Source: Deltaproteobacteria bacterium
GTDB taxonomy: Bacteria; Desulfobacterota; Deferrisomatia; Deferrisomatales; JACRMM01
Direction: 5' to 3'
Assembly (NCBI GenBank): GCA_016214985.1
Contig: JACRMM010000015.1
Span: forward strand, 62,001-126,000
Length of the DNA: 64,000 nucleotides
The translations under genes were made by a program, and so were the position numbers. Positions 42,722-50,748 of this stretch are shown here, piece after piece; positions within the stretch are counted from its first letter, which is position 1, and each line of letters begins with the position of its first letter. The notes under the pieces were generated by a model. It saw only the letters and a list, made by a program, of their open reading frames with translations, had not been told where the DNA came from and did no database searches.

Positions 42722-42982
42722 ATGCCCAGGATCTCTGCTTTCTTCGGTATCATCATCTGGATGTATTACGACGAGCACAACCCGCCCCACCTTCACGCCG
42801 AATTCCAAGGGAATTGGGTTGTGTTAGACTTCCAGGGTAGCATCATCAAGGGCGATCTTCGTTCGCGCACCGCGCTGCGCTTGGTCCGCGATTGGATCGA
42901 TTTGCATGTCCAGGAGCTGCAAGAGGACTGGGAGCTTGCAAGAGCTGGCCGTGATCTTAGAGAGATAGAACCCCTGAAATGA
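42722..42982 (+). CDS. DUF4160 protein
   Basis: An 86-residue protein with the family pattern MPRISAFFGIIIWMYYDEHN followed by PPHLHAEFQG and a C-terminal helix with RDWIDLHVQELQEDW. DUF4160 genes usually sit next to DUF2442 genes, as here, and the pair has been discussed as toxin-antitoxin-like; the mechanism is not established to my knowledge. It is the first gene of a two-gene cassette beginning TTCGCGCAA. Confidence 0.9.
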   Translation: MPRISAFFGIIIWMYYDEHNPPHLHAEFQGNWVVLDFQGSIIKGDLRSRTALRLVRDWIDLHVQELQEDWELARAGRDLREIEPLK

Positions 42983-42992
42983 GAGGAAGATC

Positions 42993-43289
42993 ATGTGGGA
43001 TATGAATGAAGTTAAGCGAATCGAATACAAGCATGAATACATCTACGAAGTTCATTTTGACAACGGCCTATGTGCCGAGGTTGATTTTGAACCCTACTTG
43101 ACGCGTGGTCCCGTCTTTGAGCCCCTCCGAGATATTGAATATTTCAAAAGAGCTACCGTGGAGGGGGGGACGATCTCCTGGCCGAACGGTGCCGACATCT
43201 CTCCCGAGAGTCTTTACGAGAAGGTGGAGAGCGCGAACCAGCGGTTGCAGTCGGATTGGCCTTCCGCTTCGCTTCAGGCCAACCGCTGA
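42993..43289 (+). CDS. DUF2442 protein
   Basis: A 98-residue protein. The beta-rich core (YEVHFDNGLCAEVDFEPYL, GPVFEPLRD, FKRATVEGGTISWPNGADIS) is typical of DUF2442. It starts ten bases after its DUF4160 partner. The reading frame runs past the R'' box and ends inside the attC stem, so its last 17 residues are encoded by the recombination site. Confidence 0.9.
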   Translation: MWDMNEVKRIEYKHEYIYEVHFDNGLCAEVDFEPYLTRGPVFEPLRDIEYFKRATVEGGTISWPNGADISPESLYEKVESANQRLQSDWPSASLQANR

Positions 43290-43304
43290 AACGCGCCGTT
43301 ACGT
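43232..43304 (+). repeat. attC site of the DUF4160-DUF2442 cassette
   Basis: R'' CGCGAAC (43232-43238) is the exact complement of this cassette's 5' junction GTTCGCG at 42697. Inner arms AGCGGTTG and CAACCGCT; R' GTTACGT (43298-43304). Confidence 0.9.
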
Positions 43305-43373
43305 GGTCCTAAATAGAAGCTATTAACGATGGACGTCGATAAGCATCGCGGTGGCCTTGAACAGTATGGTCAA

Positions 43374-43391
43374 GGTGCGTTGTGTGCCCGT
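43374..43391 (+). repeat. REP-like 18-bp repeat, copy 2
   Basis: Second copy of the 42640 repeat, 70 bases into the following truncated cassette, followed by tandem CCTGACCTCC units. Between here and 43473 no gene is seen. Confidence 0.75.
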
Positions 43392-43450
43392 CCCCCCCTG
43401 ACCTCCTCCTGACCTCCGCAGAGCGTGAAAGGTTGTCAAGGGCGCGGTCT

Positions 43451-43484
43451 TATCGTCACCCGCGGGTCCAGAGTTATTCGTCAC
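43451..43484. repeat. IS21-type terminal repeats
   Basis: TATCGTCAC (43451-43459) and TATTCGTCAC (43475-43484) are spaced repeats of the kind found at IS21-family ends, next to the istB stop. Confidence 0.5.
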
Positions 43485-44265
43485 TTTGGACGTCGGTAGG
43501 CTCGGTGAATGAGCAGAGGGGGACGTAGGTCTGAGGCCGTTGTCGTTTGCGGTAGGAGTCTCCTTTCAGCACGAGGTGGTGGGCGTTGTGGGGCAGACGG
43601 TCGAGCGCCGAGTTGGCCATGACGGGGTCAGGGAAGAGTGGCAACCAGTCGGCGGGCGGGCGGTTCGAGGTGACGATGATCGAACCTCGCAGATGGCGTT
43701 CGGCGACGATCTCGTAGAAGTCCTCGGCCTGCCCCATGCTCATGGGCTTGAGGCCGAAGTCGTCGAGGATCAGGAGGTCCGGGGCGAGGAAGCGCCGGAT
43801 GTCAGCCTCCCAGGAGTTGTCGGCGCGGGAGGCCTGGAGCGTTCGAAAAAACTTCGCCGCCTTGACGAAGAGCACCGAGCGGCCCATGCGGCAGGCTTGG
43901 TGACCAAAGGCTTGGGCGAGATGGGTCTTGCCGACGCCGGCGGGGCCATAGAGCAGCACGTGCTCTCGCTTTTCGATAAAGAGCCCGGTGGCGAGGTCGC
44001 GCACGGCGGCGGGTTGGATACCGGGCATACAGGAGAAGTCGAACTCCTCGAGGGTCTTGGGCTCCTCGAAGCTGGCTCGCTGCAAGCGAAGGCGCAGGCC
44101 CAGGGCGTGGCGGCGCTCGATCTCGTCCTGGAGGATGAGTTGGAGGAACTCGAGGTAGCCGAGTTGGCCCTGGCGGGCCTGATCGAGGCGCACGTCGAGG
44201 GTGTCGAGCATGCGACCGAGTTTGAGGGCTTTGAACTGACCGACGAAGGCGGGGGAAAGACTCAT
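43474..44265 (-). mobile_element. istB: IstB helper ATPase of an IS21-family remnant
   Basis: A 263-residue AAA+ ATPase: Walker A YGPAGVGKTHLAQAFG, Walker B DLLILDDFGLKPM and the C-terminal ATSNRPPADWLPLF-like segment (IIVTSNRPPADWLPLF). It starts at ATG 44265 with AGGAGG eight bases upstream; the frame remains open further because of the repeats there. The transposase istA, normally directly upstream, is missing, and the REP array of RAYT 2 begins 35 bases away. The element is therefore not self-mobile. Confidence 0.92.
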
Positions 44266-44298
44266 CAGGGCACCTCCTTGCCGGGGGCGGCGAAGGAA

Positions 44299-44378
44299 GG
44301 GCAAGGGGACGGGGAAAGGCAAGGGGACGGGAAAGGCAAGGGGACGTAAGGGGAAAGGCAAGGGGACGTAAGTGAAAT
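44299..44378 (+). repeat. REP-like array left of RAYT 2
   Basis: Four to five tandem units of GGCAAGGGGACG, the last ending in AGGGGACGTAAGTGAAAT (44361-44378). This 18-mer is a perfect inverted repeat of 45434-45451 on the other side of the transposase. Confidence 0.85.
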
Positions 44379-44420
44379 CGTGCATTGCCCGGCGGCGGGA
44401 CGGGGTGTAGGGTTGAGTCC

Positions 44421-45434
44421 ATGCCGCGACAAGCCCGACTCGACGCTCCGGGAACTCTCCATCACGTGATCGCCCGCGGGATCGAGCGCAAGGCGATCTT
44501 CGTGGGGAAGAGGGACTACGAGGACTTCCTCCAACGCCTCGAAGCGGCCGTCGTGTGGGGGGGGGCACAGGTGTATGCGTGGGCGCTCATACCCAACCAT
44601 TTCCACTTGCTGCTGCGCACGGGCGAGGCGGGGCTGCCTTCGGTCATGCGGCGGATCCTGACGGGGTACGCGGTAGGCTTCAATCTGCGCCATCACCGGC
44701 ACGGGCACCTCTTTCAGAACCGCTACCGGTCGATCGTGTGCGAGGAGGAGACGTACCTGCTCGAGTTGGTGCGCTACATCCACCTCAATCCGCTGCGGGC
44801 AGGGCGGGTGGACAGCGTCGATGCGCTCGCACGCTATGCGTACGCCGGTCACTCCGCGGTGCTCGGGGCAGTTGAGCGGCCGTGGCAGGAGGTGGGGGAG
44901 GTGCTGGGGCGGTTCGGGGGATCGGTGTCGGAAGCGCGGCGTCGCTACGAGCAGTTCGTGGGCGACGCCGTAGGCGACGGGCGTCGGCCGGAGTTGGTGG
45001 GAGGAGGGTTGCGCCGCAGTTGTTGGGCGTGGCGGGAAGGAAGGGGTCGCGGGCGCGAGGACGAACCGCTCGCCTACGACGAGCGGGTGTTGGGCAGCCC
45101 CGAGTTCGTGCTCGATACGCTGGCGGGGGCGGATTGGGAGAGACGACAAGCGTTGGAGAACGCGCGCGTCGGGATCGGGGAGGTGGCGGGACAGGTCATG
45201 GCGTTGGCGGGGGTGGGCGAGGAGGAGCTACGCAGTGCCAGCAAGCGGCCTCGCGCAGTCGCGGCCCGCAAGGCACTGATCGAGGTGGCCGTCCGGGAGT
45301 TGGGCCATTCCGGAGCCGCCGTGGCCCGGTACCTGCGGGTAGTGCCCTCGACGGTGAACCGGCGGGCGGCACATTCGGAAGCGAGCGACCTGGCCAAGCG
45401 GCTCTGGAAGGAAGTGGCGAAGGGAATTTCTTGA
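44421..45434 (+). mobile_element. REP-associated tyrosine transposase (RAYT) 2
   Basis: A 337-residue RAYT. HUH motif ALIPNHFHLLLRTG, catalytic-tyrosine region GYAVGFNLRHHRHGHLFQNR, and RYIHLNPLRAGRV. The C-terminal 100 residues contain a DnaA/MerR-like helix-turn-helix (GHSGAAVARYLRVVPSTVNR) absent from RAYT 1, marking a second subgroup. ATG 44421. Flanked by inverted REP arrays. Confidence 0.93.
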
Positions 45435-45524
45435 TTTCACTTACGTCCCCTTGGCCGACGTCCCCTTGGCCGACTTACGTCCCCCTTGGCCGATTACGTC
45501 CCCTTGGCCGACTTACGTCCCCGC
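45434..45524 (+). repeat. REP-like array right of RAYT 2
   Basis: Begins with ATTTCACTTACGTCCCCT, overlapping the transposase stop, then four further (CTTA)CGTCCCCTTGGCCGA units. It ends at CCCCGCGTTGCCC, where the next cassette starts. Confidence 0.85.
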
Positions 45525-45551
45525 GTTGCCCCTATCAGAAAGGACCTCACC

Positions 45552-46262
45552 GTGAATACTTCACTCAGGTACGACCTCGAGGGTAATGTCGCTACTATCA
45601 CCATCGACGACGGCAAGGCCAACGTCATGAGCGTTTCGATGTTGGGGGCCATAGACGCGGCGCTGAGCCGAGCTGAAACTGACAAGGCAGTTGTCGTCAT
45701 TCAGGGCCGACCTGGCATGTTTTCCGGAGGGTTCGATCTCGCCGTATTCCAACGCGACAAAGAGGAACTCTTTGCCATGTTGAAGGCAGGAGCGGAGCTC
45801 ACCGAACGCATGCTGAAATTTCCGTACCCAGTGCTTGCAATCTGCACCGGGCACGCAATTGCTATGGGCGCATTTCTACTTTTGTGCGCGGACGTTCGAA
45901 TTGGAACAATGCCCGACGCGAAGATTCAGGTCAACGAAGTTCAAATTGGTCTGACGCTCCCTCACTTCGCCGTCGAGGTGTGCAGGCAGCGCTTGTCCCC
46001 GGCGCACTTGAATTTGGCGGCCATCACGGCAACTCCGTACAATCAGCACCAAGCTGTATTGGCGGGGTTTCTCGACGAATTGGTCCCTCCAGAGTTAGTC
46101 GCGGAGGTCCTGAGAAGCCGGACAGCACATTTGTGCAAACTGCACATGGAGTCATTCAGCGCGTCCAAGATGCGACTACGAGGCCCGAGCTTGCATTTGC
46201 TCCGCACTGCAATTGCACAAGACATCGATAGCTGGTCAAAGAGATTTCAAGGCGTGGCCTAA
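45552..46262 (+). CDS. Cassette-encoded crotonase (enoyl-CoA hydratase/isomerase family)
   Basis: A 236-residue crotonase-fold enzyme. The oxyanion-hole segments are RPGMFSGGFDLAVF and GHAIAMGAFLLLCADVRIG, and a candidate catalytic glutamate is in QVNEVQIGLTLP. The substrate acyl-CoA is unknown. The start is GTG 45552 with AAAGGA upstream. Its stop lies in the R'' box of a canonical attC, so this metabolic enzyme travels as an integron cassette. A+T content is above the chromosomal background. Confidence 0.88.
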   Translation: MNTSLRYDLEGNVATITIDDGKANVMSVSMLGAIDAALSRAETDKAVVVIQGRPGMFSGGFDLAVFQRDKEELFAMLKAGAELTERMLKFPYPVLAICTGHAIAMGAFLLLCADVRIGTMPDAKIQVNEVQIGLTLPHFAVEVCRQRLSPAHLNLAAITATPYNQHQAVLAGFLDELVPPELVAEVLRSRTAHLCKLHMESFSASKMRLRGPSLHLLRTAIAQDIDSWSKRFQGVA

Positions 46263-46316
46263 CCCGCTGGTCAACCGGATCTGCCTTCGGCAGGCTGGTT
46301 ACCAGAAACGTTAGGA
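46257..46316 (+). repeat. Canonical 60-bp attC site of the crotonase cassette
   Basis: R'' GCCTAAC (46257-46263), arms CTGGTCAACC and GGTTACCAG, a central CTGCCTTCGGCAG hairpin and R' GTTAGGA (46310-46316). Confidence 0.92.
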
Positions 46317-46319
46317 ACT

Positions 46320-46916
46320 ATGAAGAGGAATAACCAAGAGATGCTATCGCACCAGCAATCTATGCGGATCTTAGCCGAGTACAGTCAGGAGGCGGGATGG
46401 AACAAGCACTGTTTTGCCGTCGCGCATGCGGCGGCAAAAGTTGGCCATGTTCTGTCAAAGAACCGTCCAATTGACTGCTCATTTCTCTGGTCTGCAGCTC
46501 TGCTGCATGACATCGGGAGATACATAACACACGACCCACTACTTCATGGCGTGGAGGGCTACAAACTGCTGTCGATGTTGGGACATGAAAAGGAAGCCCA
46601 CGTCTGCGCGTCGCACATTCTTTTCGGCCTCAATGCGGCAGAGGCCACCCAGCTGGGCTTGCCCGATCGCGACTTCGTGCCACGCACTGTTGAGGATAAG
46701 CTCGTACCGCTCGTCGATTACTTGATTGAGTATGACCAGCCCACCACGCTAAACCGTAGATTTTCGTCGTTGCGGAAGCGCAATGGCGGCAACTCGTTTT
46801 TCTTGAACAGGCTTGAGCGCGCCTACGAGATTGCAAGACTATTCATGACACAGATTGAAGGGGAGATCGACGAATCTATTGAGAGAATTGTCGCGTCGCA
46901 AGAGAACTGTTCCTAG
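46320..46916 (+). CDS. Cassette-encoded HD-domain phosphohydrolase
   Basis: A 198-residue HD-superfamily protein. Metal ligands are visible as His in NKHCFAVAHAAAKVGHVL, the HD pair in AALLHDIGRYIT, and a downstream Asp in PLVDYLIEYD. Likely a nucleotide or metal-dependent phosphohydrolase; the substrate is unknown. It follows the crotonase attC by four bases and ends in its own R'' box. Confidence 0.88.
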   Translation: MKRNNQEMLSHQQSMRILAEYSQEAGWNKHCFAVAHAAAKVGHVLSKNRPIDCSFLWSAALLHDIGRYITHDPLLHGVEGYKLLSMLGHEKEAHVCASHILFGLNAAEATQLGLPDRDFVPRTVEDKLVPLVDYLIEYDQPTTLNRRFSSLRKRNGGNSFFLNRLERAYEIARLFMTQIEGEIDESIERIVASQENCS

Positions 46917-46985
46917 AACATGCGTCAACGCGGATTGCCAACTCCGCTGCGCTCCGCTGGCAACCGGTTACGCATCGCGTTGTAC
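46913..46985 (+). repeat. attC site of the HD cassette
   Basis: R'' CTAGAAC (46913-46919), arms ATGCGTCAAC and GGTTACGCAT, R' GTTGTAC (46979-46985). The R'' differs from the complement of its 5' junction (GTTAGGA) by an inserted G. Confidence 0.8.
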
Positions 46986-47014
46986 CCCGGGAAAATCATG
47001 GATGACGGCAGGGT

Positions 47015-47867
47015 TATGCCTGGGCCCTTCTCCCCAACCACTTCCACCTCCTGCTGCGTGCGACGGAGGGTTCTCTTTTTTCTTTCATGCGCCGCCTGCA
47101 ATCCGGCTACGCCGTCACGTTCAACCGGCGCCACAGGCGATCCGGCCACCTCTTCCAGAACCGCCAAGTCGATCGTATGCGAGCGGGAGGTGTACCTTCT
47201 GGAACTTGTCCGCCACATCCACCTCAACCCCCTTCGGGCGAGAGTGGTCAGAAGCCTGGAGGTGCTGACGAGCTATGCATACGCGGGGCACGCGACGTTG
47301 TTGGGGAAGGCCGATCGGGCCTGGCAAACGACGGTAGAAGTGCGCAACCGGTGTGGGGACACGGTGGGCCAAGCCCGTTCGGGGTACGAGGAGTTCGTGC
47401 AGGTGGGGGCGGAGCAAGGGCGTCGGCAGGAGCTTGTGGGAGGCGGATTGCACCGGAGTTCGGGGGCGTGGCTCGACCTGCCAACTCGCAAAGGCCAGCG
47501 GGAAGCAATGGTCCACGATGAGCGGGTGCTCGGTGACTCAGCGTCTGTGGCGGATCTTCTGGCGGATGCGGATTGGGAGCGACGGCAACTCCTGAAGGCG
47601 AGAACGCGAGCGGGCATCGCGGAGCTTGGCGAGCATGTGGCGAGGTTGGGCGAGATCTCCGTCGAAGAACTTCTGGGGGGCGGCAGGCGACGAAGAGTTG
47701 TGCAAGCGAGGACAGCGTTGGCCCAGGTGGCGGTCGGCGAGTTTGGGCACACGGGAGCGGCATTGGCGAGGTACCTGGGGGTTGCTCCTTCGACGGTCAA
47801 CCGGAAGGCCGTTGACGGTGAACTCTCTTCGCTCGCCAAGAGAGTCTTGGAAGCCGTGCAGAGTTGA
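47015..47867 (+). pseudogene. Broken RAYT 3
   Basis: A decayed copy of the RAYT 2 subgroup. It begins at YAWALLPNHFHLLLRATEG without the normal N-terminal 50 residues. The frame reads HLFQNRQ near 47165, where two bases appear lost, and the rest continues in another frame (SIVCEREVYLLELVRHIHLN to the HTH-containing end at 47867). It directly follows the HD cassette attC and is not functional. Confidence 0.85.
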
Positions 47868-47921
47868 TATGCGCTTTTGCCCATACGTCCCCATCGGTTC
47901 ACCGTCCCCGTGAGGTGCAGC

Positions 47922-49259
47922 GTGAACGAACCGACACCAGCGTCCTCTGCGACACCCCCGGTCGGGATCACTCGGTATGAGCCGGGCAGGAATTCGCTGC
48001 GCGCCGCGATCGAGTGGGCCGACGGGTTTCGCGACCTCGATCCGAGCACGAGCGTGCTCATCAAGCCCAATATCATCTGGGGCGGCGGCGGATCGAAGAA
48101 GATCCCGCGGTACGGGATGATTACGACGGCTCGGATCGTGGAAGATCTTGTGGTGCTGCTCCGGGAGCACGGTTGCACGGACATCTCGATCGGCGAGGGC
48201 ACGGTGGCCGATCCGCAGATGGGCTCCACCACCAGTCGGGGCTTTACGTGGTCCGGTATACGGCGCGTCGCGCAGCAGCATCGGGTGCGCCTGGTCGACT
48301 TCAACGCTGGGCCGCACGAACCGGTGGACCTGGGCGGCATCCAGGCGCGGATCTCGACCCACGCGCTGCGGGCGGGGTTCCTGATCAGCGTTCCGGTTCT
48401 CAAGACGCATGCGATGACCAAGGTATCGCTCGGCCTCAAGAACCTGAAGGGCTGCCTCTCGATGGGTTCGAAGAAGCGGTTCCACCAGCACGGCCTCGAT
48501 GAGCTGATCGCACGAAACGCGCTGGTTCTCCAGCCGAAACTCACGGTCATCGACGGCATCTATGCGCTGGCAGAGGGCCCTACCTCCCTTGGCGCTGCCT
48601 ACCGGTTCGACCTGATCGCGGTCAGCCGGGACGCCCTCACCTGCGACGCGGCGGGGTCGGCTCTCCTGGGAATCGACCCCACGTCCGTGGAACACCTCGT
48701 TGCGTATGCGGACCTCGTCGGGCGGAGCCCACGCCTCGAAGCCGTCCCGGTCCGAGGGGTCCCTCTCGACGAGGTGTCCCGGAGCCTTTCGTGGGAGGCG
48801 AACACGTACGAGGACGTGCTTCGCCGGGCGCAGATCTCGGGCGTCACGGTTCCCTGGCCGGGCAAGCGCTGCTGCACCCTGTGCGCCACAGGGCTCGGGT
48901 GTGCCCTGGTCGCCCTGGCCAAGGATGTGGCCGGCAGGACCTTCGATGGCGTCGAGATCTGTGCCGGAGCCGACGTCCGTGCTCAGCCCCGCTCGAAGAA
49001 GGTCATCCTGGTCGGGGACTGCGCCGCGCGCAGCAACGCGGACCGGCGGGACGCCGTGGCCGTTCGCGGCTGTCCGGTCGGGGTGACCGGGCTCCTCTCC
49101 ACCCTGGCGATCCACACCCTGGGCTTGAGCGAGGGGCTGCGCGTTCTCGCCCCGAGGGCCCTCAAGACGCTCGCCCATCGGCTCGGGCTCTGCGACGAAC
49201 TCTTCCCTGCCTATCGGACGTACTCGCCTCCGGAGTTCGATCCGTTGCACTTCTCCTGA
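47922..49259 (+). CDS. DUF362 protein
   Basis: A 445-residue protein. DUF362 features are LIKPNIIWGGGG near the N-terminus, the acidic loop GEGTVADPQMGS, LKTHAMTKVSLGLKNLKGCL and YALAEGPTS. The C-terminal part has a CCTLCATGLGCAL cysteine group and further cysteines that could hold a cluster. DUF362 proteins are often fused to ferredoxins, and their reaction is unknown. GTG 47922 follows GAGGTG. It begins the chromosomal DNA beyond the integron, with REP-like CATACGTCCCC just upstream. Confidence 0.88.
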   Translation: MNEPTPASSATPPVGITRYEPGRNSLRAAIEWADGFRDLDPSTSVLIKPNIIWGGGGSKKIPRYGMITTARIVEDLVVLLREHGCTDISIGEGTVADPQMGSTTSRGFTWSGIRRVAQQHRVRLVDFNAGPHEPVDLGGIQARISTHALRAGFLISVPVLKTHAMTKVSLGLKNLKGCLSMGSKKRFHQHGLDELIARNALVLQPKLTVIDGIYALAEGPTSLGAAYRFDLIAVSRDALTCDAAGSALLGIDPTSVEHLVAYADLVGRSPRLEAVPVRGVPLDEVSRSLSWEANTYEDVLRRAQISGVTVPWPGKRCCTLCATGLGCALVALAKDVAGRTFDGVEICAGADVRAQPRSKKVILVGDCAARSNADRRDAVAVRGCPVGVTGLLSTLAIHTLGLSEGLRVLAPRALKTLAHRLGLCDELFPAYRTYSPPEFDPLHFS

Positions 49260-49284
49260 GGAACGGCGGCCTCGCGCCGGAGTC

Positions 49285-49307
49285 GGGCACGCCGTCCCGG
49301 CGTGCCC
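49285..49307 (+). terminator. Hairpin after the DUF362 gene
   Basis: A perfect 10-bp stem GGGCACGCCG/CGGCGTGCCC with a TCC loop, 25 bases after the stop. No T-run. Confidence 0.5.
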
Positions 49308-49566
49308 GCGCTTGACCGGAACCTCGGCTTCGGGTGTTCGCCGTGCCCCACGCTTCGGCCCGAACCCCTCCTCCTCGAAGGAGACCGAGGGGGCGGTCGC
49401 CCGCCCCTGAGGGACGCGAGTTTTTTCGCCGGGTCGTGAAGGGTCAGGTGTGCCAGAGGTTTTGACGCTGCCGCGGTCCGGCACTAGGATGGGGCCGGCA
49501 GCTGGCGAGAGGGGAGGGAGCAGGAGTGGGGAAGACCGCCGGGAGACCAAGGCGCGAGAGATGACC

Positions 49567-49607
49567 GACGGCCGCATTCGCCGGTGTTCACCGGTGGTGC
49601 GGCCGTC
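49567..49607 (+). promoter_or_regulatory. Nested hairpin in a structured leader
   Basis: GACGGCCGCA (49567-49576) pairs perfectly with TGCGGCCGTC (49598-49607), enclosing a second stem CCGGTG/CACCGG. It lies about 130 bases before the start of the glycine-rich protein gene. The intergenic sequence from 49483 to 49730 has many short complementary G+C stretches and no gene; it may be a structured RNA leader. It does not match a riboswitch class that I can identify with confidence. Confidence 0.45.
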
Positions 49608-49735
49608 TTCGTGCATCGGCAGGGCAGCCGCAGCCGGAGGGTGCGAAGCCGGGAACCGACGCATCGAACGATCGGTCTGACGGCGCAGGGCCCTCTTGAA
49701 TCTGTTCGAGAACACACGGTCAAAAGGAGCGAGCG

Positions 49736-50305
49736 ATGAGCAAGTCTTGGAGTGTCATGCCCGGTATTGGAGTTGGTGGCGGCGGAGGCCCCCTGGAGGG
49801 AACGGTCACAAATTTTCAGATCACGAAACCAGACGGCTCCTCGTTCTCGGCCGTCTTTTGTGGAGCCGGAGGCTCTCTGGGTGGGCCCGCATCCTTCACG
49901 TATTCGGATCGTGCCACCCCGGGATATGCCGGGAATATCATATGGGCGTGGGGGCTGCAGCCGGATGAGTTGTGGCTGAAGAATCCAAATGATGGTCTGA
50001 TCCTATCGGTAGGAACTGCGCCGCGTCAATTTCTGCAGTATTTCGGTATGCCCCAAGACCCGACGGCAATTTCCGGTTATTACCTGATGATCCTCGGCTT
50101 TGGTGTCACCAGCGCCCCAGCGGTTAGTATTGTCGGATTGGTTCAGGACTCGGTGGCAGCCGCCAGCATCTTAGCCGACATCAAATTCCAGACTCAGGGG
50201 AAATTGCTGGGTGGTGTCCGTGCATATGCGGCCGTCGCTAGCGCTGCAAAGGGAGTGGACGTGGGGGGAGTAGCGGCAATGACGGGTAAATGGCTCTTCC
50301 TCTAG
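49736..50305 (+). CDS. Glycine-rich protein of unknown function
   Basis: A 189-residue protein after a strong AAAAGGAG site. It opens with SVMPGIGVGGGGGPLEGTVT, continues with beta-rich segments containing FGMPQDPTAISGYYLMIL, and has no signal peptide. The high Gly and Ala content with regularly spaced Val/Ile suggests a compact beta structure or a self-assembling protein. G+C content is lower than in the flanks, hinting at transfer. Not recognised. Confidence 0.75.
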   Translation: MSKSWSVMPGIGVGGGGGPLEGTVTNFQITKPDGSSFSAVFCGAGGSLGGPASFTYSDRATPGYAGNIIWAWGLQPDELWLKNPNDGLILSVGTAPRQFLQYFGMPQDPTAISGYYLMILGFGVTSAPAVSIVGLVQDSVAAASILADIKFQTQGKLLGGVRAYAAVASAAKGVDVGGVAAMTGKWLFL

Positions 50306-50427
50306 GATGCCAAACAGTACGTAGGTGGGCACGGTTCATTCAGCGCTGGCAGCCCCTCGCTTCTTTGGGAAGGTGGAGTCGTCGGGCCCTCTTCAAGAAC
50401 GATCACACCTCTCCCGGAGCTACGCCC

Positions 50428-50565
50428 TTCGCGGTGAACGCCGCCGGCGTCCTGATGTCCTTCATGCTGTCGGACGTCGGCGTGGCTCTTCCCTCCGCCG
50501 GGCGGGAGTTCGGCGCGAGCGCGATCCAACCGGGCCTGGCGGAGACCTTCATGGGCGGCCTCCTC
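50428..50565 (+). pseudogene. Fragment of an MFS transporter gene
   Basis: In one frame the sequence reads NAAGVLMSFMLSDVGVALPS and AGREFGASAIQPGLAETFMG, which matches the first membrane helix and loop of drug-type major facilitator transporters. The expected further helices are absent. The flanks (50306-50748) hold no other gene. Confidence 0.55.
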
Positions 50566-50748
50566 TCGCGAGCCCGGTCCATAGAGGCCGTGATCACCGG
50601 TGGGTTTCTCCAGAGGCAAGCGGCAGGGACACGCGAGCTCTCGACCGGTGGTCTGGAGCCCCGTCGCAGGCAGATTGTTCGACGGCGGACGGGGTCAGAG
50701 AAGGACGAGGTGGCCCGTCCCTTCATCAACTCCTGGGAAGGGATGACG

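Noticed and set aside
44299-45524. CRISPR-like arrays of short repeats around 44300-44380 and 45434-45524
   Set aside because: The units are 12-20 bp without regular unique spacers, are inverted across a RAYT transposase and fit REP elements.
49600-49690. Resemblance of AGGGCAGCC...GTGCGAAGCC to a c-di-GMP (GEMM) riboswitch
   Set aside because: The conserved GACGCAAAGCC core and the expected second hairpin are not present closely enough; left as an unassigned structure.
47538-49715. A 725-codon open frame opposite the DUF362 gene
   Set aside because: It spans the RAYT 3 pseudogene and DUF362 on the other strand, has no family motifs, and the plus strand shows clear DUF362 signatures.
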